DNA of 64,000 nucleotides from CAWEWH01 sp963812775 (GTDB lineage Bacteria; Pseudomonadota; Alphaproteobacteria; Rhizobiales; Beijerinckiaceae): NCBI GenBank assembly GCA_963812775.1, contig CAWEWH010000005.1:682001-746000 (forward strand), in the 5' to 3' direction. The position numbers and the translations under genes are program-made. This document shows, one piece after another, positions 1 through 8,967 of the stretch. How positions within the stretch are numbered: the stretch's first letter is position 1; every line of letters starts with the position of its first letter. Below the pieces are notes generated by a model, which was not told where the DNA came from, did no database searches, and was given only the letters and a program-made list of their open reading frames with translations.

Positions 1-2230
1 TCGCCCCGACGCTGCCGTCGCCCGGCACGAGCGCCAGGGCCGCGGCGACGATTCCCGCCTCGTGCAGAAGCCGCACCGCAGCGGCCGCCACGAGCGGCGT
101 CTGCTCGGCGGGCTTTGCGACGACGGCGTTGCCGGCCATGAGGGCCGCCGCGACCTGACCGGTGAAGATCGCCAGCGGGAAATTCCACGGCGAGATGGCC
201 ACGAAGACGCCGCGTCCGCGCAGGCTCAGCGCGTTCGCCTCGCCCGTTGGGCCCGGCAGTGGCCGCGCCTCGCCGAAGAGACGCACGCCTTCGGCCGCGT
301 AGTAGCGGCAGAAGTCGGCGGCCTCGCGCACTTCGCCAAGCGCGTCGTCGAGGGTCTTGCCGCCCTCGTTCTGCAACAGCGAGATGAAATGCCCGCGCCG
401 GCCCTCCAGGAGATCTGCGGCGCGCACGAGCGCGGCGGCGCGCGCCGCCGGCGACCTCTCGCTCCAGGCCGGAAACGCCGCCGTCGCTGCCCGCATGGCG
501 GCATCGGCGGTCTGGCGGCCGGCTTCGGTCACACTGCCGACGATGGTCGAGCCGTCGATGGGGCTGATGATGTGCCGCGCATCACCCTTGTGCGCCGTGC
601 CGCCGACGAGCGGCACGGCGGTCGGCCGCTCCGGCGCGCCGCGGCGCGCCTCGTCGAGTAAGTCCACGAGCGATTGACGATGCCCGAATTCGACGCCCCG
701 GGAATTGACGCGCGCTGGCTGAAAGAGATCGCGTGGGATGGGCACGCCGCGATGCCGGGCCGCCTCGGGCTTGCCGATGATGGCGGCGGGGCGGCGCAGC
801 ATTGTCTCCACGGGTATCGAATCGTCTGCCGCCGCCGCCACGAAGGACGAATTGGCGCCGTTCTCGAGGAGCCGGCGCACCAGATAGGCGAGGAGATCGC
901 GATGCGAGCCGACCGGCGCATAGATGCGACAGGCGAGGTCGGGCCGCCGCTCGAGCAGATCGGCGTAGAGGGCCTCGCCCATGCCGTGCAGGCGCTGGAA
1001 CTCGAAGCCGCCGCCGCTCGCCAGCGGCAGGATCGTGGCCACCGTCAGTGCATTGTGGGTGGCGAATTGCGGGAAGAGACGCGGTCGCGCCGCGAGAAGC
1101 TTCTTGGCGCAGGCGATGTAGTTGAGATCGGTCATCGCCTTGCGGGTGAACACCGGATAGTCGGGAAGGCCGCGCTCCTGGGCGCGCTTGATCTCGGTGT
1201 CCCAATAGGCGCCCTTGACCAGGCGCACCATCATGCGCCGGCTCAACCCCTCGGCCAGCGCGATGCTCCAGTCGACGACGGCTTCCGCACGCTTCTGATA
1301 GGCCTGAACCGCGAGGCCGAACCCATCCCAACCGGCAAGCGACGGGTCGGCGAAGACGATGCCGATCACCGCAAGCGACAATTCGAGCCGGTCGGCTTCC
1401 TCGGCATCGACGGTGAAATTGAGCCCGTGCGATTTGGCGGCCCGCGCCAGATCGAGAAGCGGCGGCACGAGCTCCCGCAGCACCCGTTCGCGGCTCACGG
1501 CCTCGTAGCGCGGATGCAGCGCCGAGAGCTTCACCGAGATGCCCGGTCGATCGGGCAATGGCGCGGCGCCGGCCGCGCTGCCGATGGCCGCAATGGCGCC
1601 CCGATAGGCCTCGAGGTAGCGGGCCGCGTCGGCGGCGGTGCGCGCGCCCTCGCCCAGCATGTCGAACGAATAGCGATAGCGCGGCGTCTCTGCGGCCCGC
1701 TCCAGCGCCGCCTCGATGGTCTGGCCGAACACGAAGTGATTGCCGATGACCCGCATGGCTTCGCGCGTGGCCGCGCGCAGCGCCGGCAGACCGATGCGCC
1801 GCGCCACCGGCCCCAATATGCCTTCCGGCGTTTCCCCCGCCTGGATGATGCGTGCCGCAAGTCCGAGCGCCCAGGCGGACGCCGTGGCGAAGAGCGCGTC
1901 CGAGCGCGTCTGGTGGTGGATGAATTCCGTAAGGCCGAGCTTGTCCTCGATGAGCCGGTCGGCCGTCGCCGCGTCGGGGACGCGCAGCAGCGCCTCGGCC
2001 AGCACCATCAGAGCGAGGCCCTCCTTGGTCGACAGGGCGTATTCGTGCAGGATCGCCTCGACGTCGCCGAGCCCGCCCCGGTCGCGGATGGCGGCAACCA
2101 GCCCGCGGCCGATCTCGTCCACCGCCGTCTCGGCTGCCGGCGGCAATGGCGCCGCGCCGATGAGGCGGCGCGCCATGACAACGTCGTCCTCGGCGAATGG
2201 AGCCGCAAAGGCAGGGGGCGCGGTCGCCAT
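1..2230 (-). CDS. putA: Bifunctional proline dehydrogenase / P5C dehydrogenase PutA, C-terminus cut by window edge
   Basis: Oxidises proline to glutamate in two steps: an FAD-dependent proline dehydrogenase domain followed by an NAD-dependent delta-1-pyrroline-5-carboxylate dehydrogenase domain. The reading frame is open from 2230 to the window edge (743 codons). The barrel motif VRLVKGAYWDTEIK lies near residue 333, and RLHGMGEALY and YAPVGSHRDLLAYLVRR follow. The aldehyde dehydrogenase motif SPWNFPLAIF is near residue 680, and the text ends in LVPGDG of the NAD-binding fold. The N-terminus is short and has no ribbon-helix-helix region, so this is the minimal class of about 1000 residues that does not repress its own gene; roughly 250 residues lie outside. 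The start at 2230 is preferred because AAGGA precedes it at normal spacing; an ATG at 2236 is in frame. It is divergent from pobA. No putA regulator is visible. Confidence 0.96.
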   Translation of the reverse strand, partial: MATAPPAFAAPFAEDDVVMARRLIGAAPLPPAAETAVDEIGRGLVAAIRDRGGLGDVEAILHEYALSTKEGLALMVLAEALLRVPDAATADRLIEDKLGLTEFIHHQTRSDALFATASAWALGLAARIIQAGETPEGILGPVARRIGLPALRAATREAMRVIGNHFVFGQTIEAALERAAETPRYRYSFDMLGEGARTAADAARYLEAYRGAIAAIGSAAGAAPLPDRPGISVKLSALHPRYEAVSRERVLRELVPPLLDLARAAKSHGLNFTVDAEEADRLELSLAVIGIVFADPSLAGWDGFGLAVQAYQKRAEAVVDWSIALAEGLSRRMMVRLVKGAYWDTEIKRAQERGLPDYPVFTRKAMTDLNYIACAKKLLAARPRLFPQFATHNALTVATILPLASGGGFEFQRLHGMGEALYADLLERRPDLACRIYAPVGSHRDLLAYLVRRLLENGANSSFVAAAADDSIPVETMLRRPAAIIGKPEAARHRGVPIPRDLFQPARVNSRGVEFGHRQSLVDLLDEARRGAPERPTAVPLVGGTAHKGDARHIISPIDGSTIVGSVTEAGRQTADAAMRAATAAFPAWSERSPAARAAALVRAADLLEGRRGHFISLLQNEGGKTLDDALGEVREAADFCRYYAAEGVRLFGEARPLPGPTGEANALSLRGRGVFVAISPWNFPLAIFTGQVAAALMAGNAVVAKPAEQTPLVAAAAVRLLHEAGIVAAALALVPGDGSVGA

Positions 2231-2463
2231 GGCCATCCTTCGCCTGTGGTCGCTGAACGCGTTTGAATTTTTCGCGGATTCCTCGGCTTGCAGCAAGCGC
2301 GCTGCCGTCACGGCGCGGCCGCGCGCTATGTTGACTTCGCCGCCCTTGGCCGCCAATCTGGCTTTGTCCAAGCTCTTGCCTCCCCCGTCCATCGCCGGCC
2401 GGCGCCACTGGCGCATAGTCTGGCCCCAAGCGCCGCCCGAGGCGCGCCACGAGAGGAACTCTC

Positions 2464-3633
2464 ATGCGGACGCAGGTCGCCATCATCGGCGCCGGGCCGG
2501 CCGGCCTGCTTCTGGGACAGCTTCTGCATCGCGACGGCATCGACAACGTCATCCTGGAACGGCGCAACGGCGAATATGTCCTCGGCCGCGTCCGTGCCGG
2601 CGTCATCGAGCAGGGCCTCGTCGATCTCCTCGACACGGTCGGGGTCGGGGCCCGCCTCCATCGCGAGGGCCTCGTCCATGACGGCATCGAGATCGCCTTC
2701 GGGGGTGAGCGCCACCGCATCGATTTCCGTGCGCTCGTCGGCAAGTCGGTGACCATCTATGGTCAGACGGAGATCACCCGCGACCTCATGGAGGCGCGGG
2801 CCGCCGCCCAGGGTCGCACCCTCTACGAGGTGGAGGACGTGAGCCTGCACGACTTCGACGGCGACCGGCCGCGCGTGCGCTACATCAAGGACGGCCAGGT
2901 GTCCGAGATTGCCTGCGACTTCATCGCCGGCTGCGACGGCTCGCACGGCGTCAGCCGGCCGTCGCTCCCGGCAGCCGCGGTCACGACTTACGAACGCGTC
3001 TATCCGTTCGGTTGGCTCGGCATCCTGGTCGACAGGCCGCCCGTCTCACCCGAGCTGATCTATGCGAGCCACGAACGCGGCTTTGCGCTCTGTTCCATGC
3101 GCTCGTCGACCCGCAGCCGCCTCTACGTCCAGTGCCGGCTGGAGGACAGCGTCGAGGACTGGCCGGACGACAAGTTCTGGGCGGAGCTGAAACGTCGCAT
3201 CGACCCTGAGGCTGCGGCGCGCATCGCCACGGGACCGTCGATCGAGAAGAGCATCGTGCCGTTGCGCAGCTTCGTAGCCGAGCCGATGCGCTTCGGCCGT
3301 CTGTTCCTCGCCGGTGATGCGGCCCACATCGTCCCGCCCACCGGCGCCAAGGGCCTCAATCTCGCGGCCAGCGACGTCTACCATCTGTGGCGGGCGCTCA
3401 GCGAATTCTATGAGGAGAAATCGCGCGCCGGTCTCGACGCCTATTCGGGCCGCGCCCTGGCGCGCGTCTGGCAGGCCGAGCGCTTCTCCTGGTGGATGAC
3501 CTCGACGCTGCATCGTTTTCCGGAGGCGGGGGGCTTCGACCAGAAGATGCAACGCGCCGAGCTCGACCTGCTGCTGCGCTCGCGCGCCGCCCAGACGGTG
3601 CTGGCCGAGAACTATGTCGGCCTGCCGTACTAG
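2464..3633 (+). CDS. pobA: 4-hydroxybenzoate 3-monooxygenase
   Basis: FAD- and NADPH-dependent hydroxylase that converts 4-hydroxybenzoate to protocatechuate, the entry into the beta-ketoadipate pathway. The 389-residue length is normal for PobA. The dinucleotide-binding motif IIGAGPAGLLLG is at residues 7-18, the DG motif appears as AGCDGSHGVSR near residue 160, and the second FAD motif FLAGDAAHIVPPTGAKG is near residue 282. The GRVRAGVIEQG stretch near residue 42 is typical of PobA rather than of UbiH-type enzymes. GAGAGGAACTC just upstream provides a ribosome binding site. No pobR-type regulator and no protocatechuate genes are next to it, so any regulator is elsewhere. Its stop codon TAG lies inside a large palindromic element that separates it from the convergent phosphatase gene. 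Confidence 0.96.
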   Translation: MRTQVAIIGAGPAGLLLGQLLHRDGIDNVILERRNGEYVLGRVRAGVIEQGLVDLLDTVGVGARLHREGLVHDGIEIAFGGERHRIDFRALVGKSVTIYGQTEITRDLMEARAAAQGRTLYEVEDVSLHDFDGDRPRVRYIKDGQVSEIACDFIAGCDGSHGVSRPSLPAAAVTTYERVYPFGWLGILVDRPPVSPELIYASHERGFALCSMRSSTRSRLYVQCRLEDSVEDWPDDKFWAELKRRIDPEAAARIATGPSIEKSIVPLRSFVAEPMRFGRLFLAGDAAHIVPPTGAKGLNLAASDVYHLWRALSEFYEEKSRAGLDAYSGRALARVWQAERFSWWMTSTLHRFPEAGGFDQKMQRAELDLLLRSRAAQTVLAENYVGLPY

Positions 3634-3803
3634 TGCGCCGAATTTGAAGTTCGCCAGAGGATTGGATCGCTTTCCGAGCGAACTTCAAATTCAAAAAGCG
3701 CACTAGCATCAATCCTTCTAGTGCGGCTTATGATTTCGAAATTCGCCAAGTTTCCATTGCCTGGCCTCCATGAGTATGAGGCGAATTTCGGAATCGCCGC
3801 ACT
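3630..3803. repeat. Paired imperfect palindromes, copy A
   Basis: Two large inverted repeats stand back to back. The first spans 3630-3706: its outer arms read CTAGTGCGC and GCGCACTAG, and its inner arms carry GAATTTGAAGTTCG and CGAACTTCAAATTC. The second spans about 3720-3803: its outer arms are AGTGCGG and CCGCACT, and its inner arms are GATTTCGAAATTCGCC against GCGAATTTCGGAATC. The element fills the space between the convergent genes pobA and the PAP2 phosphatase and includes the pobA stop codon, so transcripts from either side could fold. A related pair in the opposite order is found at 57321-57499. It could act as a bidirectional terminator or be a small non-autonomous mobile element; neither is shown by the sequence alone. 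Confidence 0.8.
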
Positions 3804-3810
3804 GAGCGGC

Positions 3811-4530
3811 TCAGCCGGCGTCCCGTTCCACTTGCTGGCGCGCCTGCAACCACGCGGCGACAAGCCAGCACGCCATCGCCCAGGCGGCGCCGAGGCACCA
3901 TCCGGCCAGCACGTCGGTCGGCCAGTGGACGCCGAGATAGATGCGGCTCAGCCCGACCAGCAGCGTCAGCGTGATCGCCGCGGCCAGGATATAAGCCTTC
4001 ATGCGCCGTCGCGGCTGCACCCGCATCAGGATGGCGCCGAGCGTCAGGAAGGTGACGGCCGACAGCATGGCGTGGCCGCTCGGAAAGCTCAGCGTCTGGA
4101 CCGGAACCAGATGCGCCACGACATCGGGACGCGGGCGTTCGAACAGCAGCTTCATGGCGCTGCTCAGCGCCGTCCCGCCGCCGATCGCCACGAGCACGAA
4201 GATGGCGGCGTGGCGCTTGCCGTCCGCCACGAGATAGCCCGCGGCGCCGATTGTGATGAGACCCAGCACCGCGAAGCTGCCGAGGCTGGTCACATCGCCG
4301 ACGGCTCGTTCGAGCCAGCGGGGTCCGATCGGATCCGACAGATCATCGGTGCTTCTGAGCGCCAAGAGGACGGCTTTGTCGAAGCCGCCGGCCCCGCCGC
4401 CCGTCACCGTGGCCGCCAGGATGCCGAAGCCGAGTAGGGCGAGCGCGGCGATCAGCACGACGGCGAGGGCGCCGATTTCGGCGCGAGCCCAGGTGAGTAT
4501 TCCGACAAAGCGGGAGCGCGGTGGCGCCAT
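3811..4530 (-). CDS. PAP2-family membrane phosphatase
   Basis: Integral membrane acid phosphatase of the PAP2 family (lipid or undecaprenyl-pyrophosphate phosphatases); the substrate cannot be told from sequence. All three catalytic motifs are present: KLLFERPRP near residue 127, FPSGH near residue 150 and SRIYLGVHWPTD near residue 195. Several hydrophobic helices surround them, including an N-terminal one (VVLIAALALLGFG) and a C-terminal pair. The length of 239 residues is usual. It is transcribed toward pobA, and its stop codon is eight bases from the paired palindromes. The divergent neighbour is the CinA-type gene at 4648. Roles in envelope carrier-lipid recycling or lipid A dephosphorylation are possible inferences. 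Confidence 0.9.
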   Translation of the reverse strand: MAPPRSRFVGILTWARAEIGALAVVLIAALALLGFGILAATVTGGGAGGFDKAVLLALRSTDDLSDPIGPRWLERAVGDVTSLGSFAVLGLITIGAAGYLVADGKRHAAIFVLVAIGGGTALSSAMKLLFERPRPDVVAHLVPVQTLSFPSGHAMLSAVTFLTLGAILMRVQPRRRMKAYILAAAITLTLLVGLSRIYLGVHWPTDVLAGWCLGAAWAMACWLVAAWLQARQQVERDAG

Positions 4531-4647
4531 GCCTCACCATAACGCAAAAGTCGTCGCCGGGCCGCTGGAACAGGCGGGCGCCGGCCTCTTGCGTAACCGG
4601 CCGCGCCGTCCGATGAAGCTCTGCGCCAAGAAGCGGAGACCGTCGCC

Positions 4648-5142
4648 GTGCAGGACCTGCTGCCTCTCGCCCACCAGATCGCCGCCATCCTCAAGGAGCG
4701 GCGCCAGACCATCGCCGTTTCGGAATCCTCCACCGGCGGCCTGATCTCGGCCGCCCTGCTCGCCGTGCCGGGCGCTTCCGCCTACTTTCTCGGCGGGGCC
4801 GTCGTCTACACCCGCGTCGCCCGGGACATGCTGATCGGCATCCCTGACGCGGCGGTGCCGCGCGGCATGCGCTCTTCGAGCGAGCCCTACGCGCTCCTGT
4901 GCGCCCGCACCGTGCGCGAGCGGCTGAAGACCGACTGGGGCATTGGCGAGACCGGCGCCTCGGGGCCGACCGGCAACCGCTACGGCGACAAGCCCGGTCA
5001 CACCTGCCTTGCGGTCGCCGGCGGCGTCGAGCGCGTGACGACGCTCGAGACCGGCCGCGACGATCGCGTCGCCAACATGCGCGCCTTCGCCAAGGCGGGG
5101 CTGGAGCTGCTGGCGCAATCCCTCGCGCAAGCCAAGCCCTGA
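4648..5142 (+). CDS. CinA-family nicotinamide-nucleotide amidohydrolase (PncC-like)
   Basis: Stand-alone CinA C-terminal domain. Family members deamidate nicotinamide mononucleotide to nicotinate mononucleotide in pyridine nucleotide salvage. The 164 residues include the active-site segment SESSTGGLISAALL near residue 25, which keeps the catalytic serine before TGG. The tyrosine of VVYTRVA is near residue 55, and GETGASGPTGNRYGDKPGH near residue 108 replaces the usual GxxGPxG loop. Start is GTG at 4648, with GGAGA nine bases upstream; the ATG at 4613 is out of frame. The neighbours (phosphatase, thioesterase) say nothing about its role. A second, diverged CinA domain in this window is fused to a nucleotidyltransferase at 54050-55222. 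Confidence 0.86.
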   Translation: MQDLLPLAHQIAAILKERRQTIAVSESSTGGLISAALLAVPGASAYFLGGAVVYTRVARDMLIGIPDAAVPRGMRSSSEPYALLCARTVRERLKTDWGIGETGASGPTGNRYGDKPGHTCLAVAGGVERVTTLETGRDDRVANMRAFAKAGLELLAQSLAQAKP

Positions 5143-5182
5143 CATCATGTAAACCCGAGAAGCCTGCGCGGCGCTCGGAGGC

Positions 5183-5953
5183 TCAGCGCTTCTGCACCAA
5201 CGCGGCCACCGACGAGGTACCGATCGCCCCATCGACGTCGTAGAGCGTGCACGCGCCGATGGCGACGCCCTCGCTTGCCTGGTGGTTCACCACGTCGAGG
5301 CCGATCCACTCTCCACGCGTCATCCGGTGCAGGTAGAGCGTCACGTCGCTGTTGATGTAGAAGAGGCCCTTGTCGCCCGCATTGGCGAAAGGACTGGCGA
5401 AATCGCCGGCGAGCGCGGCGCGCACGAAGGGCGTCAGCGGCGCTCCCTCGAACAGCTCCCTGACCTCGCGCATCCAGATGCGCCTCTCGCCGAGCGAACC
5501 CATGCGGCCACTGATGGGCCGCGTTTCCCACATGCCGCCCAGCGCCATGCCGCGGTCCTGGGGCGGCGCGATGTCCTCAGGGCGCGGCACGTTCCAGTCG
5601 GGCGGCCGCCATACCATTCCGTCAGGTGCGGCGGTGCGCAGCAGCAATTGGCAGGTGGCGCGCCCCTGGCTGACGCCGCCGCTCATGAACTCGGCGTCGA
5701 CAACCTTGATGCGCCGGCCGTCGCGCACCAGGCGCGTCGTGACCTCGACGGGCGAGAAATCCGGCAGGCGGTACATGTCGACCGTCAGGCGCGCCGGAAC
5801 GAGATCGGCCGCCCCGTGGCGCCGTTCGATCTCCGCCGCCAGGAGGCCGATGACGACGCGCCCGTGCAGCGACTTGGGATTCCATGGACCGCGGCATGCC
5901 GCGGTCGGGACGAAGCGATCGGCGTCCCGCCGGAAGAAGGGTTCGCTTTGCAT
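5183..5953 (-). CDS. Acyl-CoA thioesterase-like hotdog protein (TesB/TE_3HotDog type)
   Basis: A 256-residue protein with two tandem hotdog-like halves, the layout of TesB-type acyl-CoA thioesterases and of a widespread thioesterase family protein in actinobacteria and alphaproteobacteria. The first half contains GPWNPKSLHGRVVIGLLAAE near residue 22 (the hotdog core helix), and the second half contains FYINSDVTLYLHR and GLDVVNHQASEGVAIGACTLYD near the end, where the second active site normally sits. No signal peptide is seen, so it is probably cytoplasmic. It lies 48 bases downstream of the MFS transporter gene on the same strand and may be co-transcribed. The substrate is unknown. Fold assignment is good; chain-length specificity cannot be inferred. 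Confidence 0.82.
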   Translation of the reverse strand: MQSEPFFRRDADRFVPTAACRGPWNPKSLHGRVVIGLLAAEIERRHGAADLVPARLTVDMYRLPDFSPVEVTTRLVRDGRRIKVVDAEFMSGGVSQGRATCQLLLRTAAPDGMVWRPPDWNVPRPEDIAPPQDRGMALGGMWETRPISGRMGSLGERRIWMREVRELFEGAPLTPFVRAALAGDFASPFANAGDKGLFYINSDVTLYLHRMTRGEWIGLDVVNHQASEGVAIGACTLYDVDGAIGTSSVAALVQKR

Positions 5954-6001
5954 GCGGCTCGGTCGTTGCGGCTGAAGGGACAGGGAGATCGTCGGGTAGG
6001 T

Positions 6002-7229
6002 TCACTCGGCGGCGTCGGGCTGCCGCACGGCCGGGCGCCGCCGCGGCCGCTCGACGAGGATGAGGATGACGGCGAGCGCGAAGAAGAAGACGCTGGCCGC
6101 GAAGATCCAGCGGGGTTCGCCGCGGTCCATGATCCAGCCGAAGATGATCGGCCCGATGGCGCCCCCGATATTGAAGCCCGTCGACACGATGCCGAAGACG
6201 CGGCCCTCCGCGCCGGGTGGTGCCGCCGCCCTGACCAGCATGTCGCGCGACGGCGCGATGATTCCCGACAGGAAGCCGGCGGCGCCCATCAGCGCAATGA
6301 GCGCGACCCCGCCCCAGTTCAGCGCCGCGATGAGCAGCACGACGATGCCGGCGAGCGCATATGCGCTTGCCGCCACCTCGCCGTGCCGGCGGGTGCGGTC
6401 GGCCAACACGCCGCCCGCCAGCACGCCGACGGCCGTGCCGGTCAGGAAGGCCGTCAGCGCCAGGTTGGCGGTGGTGAGCGAGATGCCGTAGGCGCTCACG
6501 AAGGCGACGACCGAAAAGGTCTGCAGCGGCCCCGTGGATAGGCTGATCAGCGCGAAGAACGCCGTGAGCGCCAAGACCGCGGGAGTGAGGATGTCGCGCG
6601 GCGAGCCGACCGATGTCTGCCGGGCTGCGGAGACGTGGCGCGGTGTCGCCACGGCCGTCGGCCAGCACACCGCGAGCGCCGCTGCCGCGGCGACCATTCC
6701 CGCCGTCAGGAAGGCCGCCGGGAGGCCGAACTGCGACGCGATGGCAAACAGCGTCGTGGGCGCCACAGCCCCGCCCATGAAGCCCGCAAAGGTGTGGATC
6801 GAGAAGGCTTTGCCGATCCGCGCCGGACTTCATGGACGACGTGAGGATGGCGTAGTCGCACGGGTGGTAGACGCTGTTGGCAAGGCCGGCGAGCGCGGCG
6901 ACGGCGAGCAGCCAAGAGTACGACAGGAATACCGCAAGCGACGCGAACGCCAGCCCGCCGAGGCACAGTCCCGCAACAAGGAGGCGCCTCGGTCCGACGC
7001 GGTCGGCCACGAATCCCATGGGGGCTTGCGAGAACCCCGACACGACATTGAAGATGGTGAGCGCCACGCCGAGCGCCACATAGTCCACGTCGAGTGCCGC
7101 GCGCAGGAACGGCAAGAGCGCCACCAGCACCAGGATGTGATAGTGACTGACGAAATGCGCCGACGAGACGATCGCGAGCGTGGAAAGCTCGCGATGCTGC
7201 CCGATGACGTTACCGGCCGGCGCTTGCAT
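6002..7229 (-). CDS. MFS transporter, one frameshift as sequenced
   Basis: Twelve-helix major facilitator superfamily exporter or importer of about 408 residues. The N-terminal half runs from 7229 in one frame and shows the conserved loop GFVADRVGPRRLLVAG near residue 72. Near 6825 an extra base moves the frame. The protein continues with the family-typical FAGFMGGAVAPTT and the second half, including GVLADRTRRHGE, and ends in an arginine-rich tail. The total length is one base more than a multiple of three, matching a single insertion. No amphipathic drug-resistance motif is decisive, so the substrate is unknown. It precedes the thioesterase gene on the same strand. A palindromic repeat lies upstream between it and the divergent liv cluster. 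Confidence 0.85.
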
Positions 7230-7306
7230 CGTTGCCTTTCATCCTTCAGCCCGCCTGTCGCGGCGGGTTCTGGCCAATCGCGGCCCGACGGCATCTCTAT
7301 CCAACT

Positions 7307-7356
7307 AACGCATGATTCCAAAAAATGGGCGCGATTTTTCGAATGGGACCATGCGC
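7307..7356. repeat. Intergenic palindrome, GATCCCGAAAAGTG family (diverged)
   Basis: Inverted repeat with outer arms GCATGAT and ATGCGC and the core TTCCAAAAAATGGGCGCG facing ATTTTTCGAATGGGACC. It is a diverged member of the Hyphomicrobiales intergenic palindromes seen again at 22254, 32431, 39772, 47138, 52333 and 53948. Confidence 0.65.
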
Positions 7357-7442
7357 CTGCATCAAGGGTGGGGAGGGGCGATGCCGTGGTGAGAACCGCG
7401 AGATGGCGCTGGCCAGGCTGGGGCCACGATGCGGGCAATTAG

Positions 7443-7458
7443 TTGTTGACGACAACAA
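7443..7458. promoter_or_regulatory. Candidate operator dyad upstream of livK
   Basis: The sequence TTGTTGACGACAACAA is a perfect six-base inverted repeat around ACGA, located about 107 bases before the livK start. Such symmetrical AT-rich arms fit GntR- or TetR-type operators. No regulator gene adjoins it, so the assignment is only a suggestion. Confidence 0.3.
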
Positions 7459-7564
7459 TTCGCCAAGCGACAGTCGCCGCAACAGCGAGGCTCATGGCGG
7501 GGCTCGAGCAGACGTCCCACACGCATCAAGCGCCAGAGCCTCCGTCGAAAATCGGGAGGAACGC

Positions 7565-8843
7565 ATGGGTCACGATGCTCGTACTCGCTCTGTCGGCGCG
7601 GGCCGCCGCCGCGTCAGCCGCCGCGCCTTCACGGCCGGCCTTGGCGCGACCGGCCTCCTTGCCGGCACGGCGCCGTTCAACATCGCGCGCGCCCAGGGCA
7701 GCGCCCTGAAGGTCGGCGTGCTGCTGCCGCTTTCGGGCGTTCAGGCCGGCATCGGCCAGTCGTGCAAGCGCGGCGCCGATATCGCGCCGCCGCTGCTGAA
7801 GCAGCTCGGCTATACGCAGAATATCGAGATCGTGGTGGCCGATTTCGAGACCAACGTCGACGTTGCCCGCTCGCGTGCCGAGCGTCTCATCGCCGACGGC
7901 TGCCACATGCTGTCGGGTCCGTTCGATTCCGGCGCGGCCGCCGCCATCGCCCAGGTCGCGGAGCAGAAGGGCGTCCCCTTCGTCATCAACATCGCGGCGG
8001 CGCCGCAGATTACCGAGCAGGGCTACAAGTTCGTCTTCCGCAACTTCCAGACGGCGCCGCAGATCGTCAGCAACGGCCTCAATCTGTTCAAGGAGATATT
8101 TGCGGCCACCGGCACGACGCCGAAGACCGCCGTGCTCATGCACATCAACGACACGTTCGGGCAGGCCAACAAGCGCGCCATCGACGCGATCTTCCCGCGC
8201 GTCAACATGCCGTTCCAGCTTGTCGAGTTCGATCGCCTATGATCCCGCCGCCAAGGACCTGTCCGTCGAGGTCGCCAAGGCCAAGGCGACCGGCGCCGAC
8301 ATCCTGATGACGGTCACCCGCCTCAACGACGCCATCATCCTGGTGCGCGAGATGGTCAAGCAGCGCTGGGAGCCGATGGGCGTCATCTCGCCCGGCGCCC
8401 CCGGCATGTACGAGCAGCAATTCCTCGACACGATGGGCAAGTTCGGCGACTACATCATATCTAACGTGCCATGGGCCAACCCGAAGGCCGACAACACCAA
8501 GCTGATCACCCAGGAATTCAAGAAGGTCTATCCGAACGACAAGCTGCCCGGTCACATCTTCAACATCGGCTTCACCTTCGAGGCGTTGATGGTTTGCGCT
8601 GACGCGCACAAGCGCGCCGGCTCGACCGACGGCAAGGCGCTGGCCGACGCATTGCGGACGACCAAGATCGACAACCGCGTCATGGTGGGCGGGCCCATTC
8701 AGTTCGACGAGAAGGGCCAATGCAACACCATCGCGTCGGTGTCCTTGCAGAATTGCGACGGCGCACCGACGGTAGTGTTGCCCAAGAGCGCCGCCGAGGC
8801 GGACATCGTGTTCCCGATGCCGGGCTGGAGCAAGCGCGGCTGA
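7565..8843 (+). CDS. ABC transporter substrate-binding protein, branched-chain amino acid/amide family (LivK-like), one frameshift
   Basis: Periplasmic binding protein that feeds the LivHMGF transporter encoded just downstream. The N-terminus has a twin-arginine type leader, RRRVSRRAFTAGLGATG, followed by a hydrophobic stretch and a likely cleavage after ARAQG. The mature part begins LKVGVLLPLSGVQAGIGQ, the standard opening of this family, and contains a ligand-pocket region GPFDSGAAAAIAQ. Near 8236 the frame breaks within EFD-xx-YDPAAKDLS and continues to the stop at 8843 with MPGWSKRG. Total length is one base over a multiple of three (about 425 residues), as expected for one indel. The start at 7565 is set by GGGAGGAACGC. 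The ligand could be an amino acid, an amide, urea or an aromatic acid; the sequence does not decide. Confidence 0.9.
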
Positions 8844-8967
8844 TCCGCATCCGGGGGGCGGCGGGTAAGATCATGCGCGAACGGTGGTGACGTACATGTC
8901 GGTCCGTGTCGCCGCCGCGCCTTGCATGGCCCGCCGCGCGCCGCATCACGCCCGCTAGGACCGCACG

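Larger units (their letters stand above)
7230..7564. other. Non-coding divergent region between MFS gene and livK
   Basis: This 335-base stretch has no convincing gene. It contains an intergenic palindrome at 7307-7356 and a short dyad at 7443-7458, and ends in the strong ribosome binding site of the substrate-binding protein (GGGAGGAACGC before the ATG at 7565). Promoters for both the minus-strand MFS gene and the plus-strand liv cluster should lie here. Confidence 0.6.

Noticed and set aside
674..2266. Long open frame on the plus strand opposite putA (530 codons) and a long minus-strand frame 582-2756
   Set aside because: Both are shadows of GC-rich coding DNA. The third minus-strand frame encodes PutA with all its motifs, while these two show no family features and are rich in Arg, Ala and His.
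4648..5142. Naming this gene full-length cinA
   Set aside because: The N-terminal molybdopterin-binding-like domain of CinA is missing and the preceding sequence belongs to the divergent promoter; it is a stand-alone C-terminal-type protein.
5282..6541. 419-codon plus-strand frame across the thioesterase and MFS genes
   Set aside because: Antisense of two recognisable proteins; composition is Arg/His/Asp-biased without motifs.
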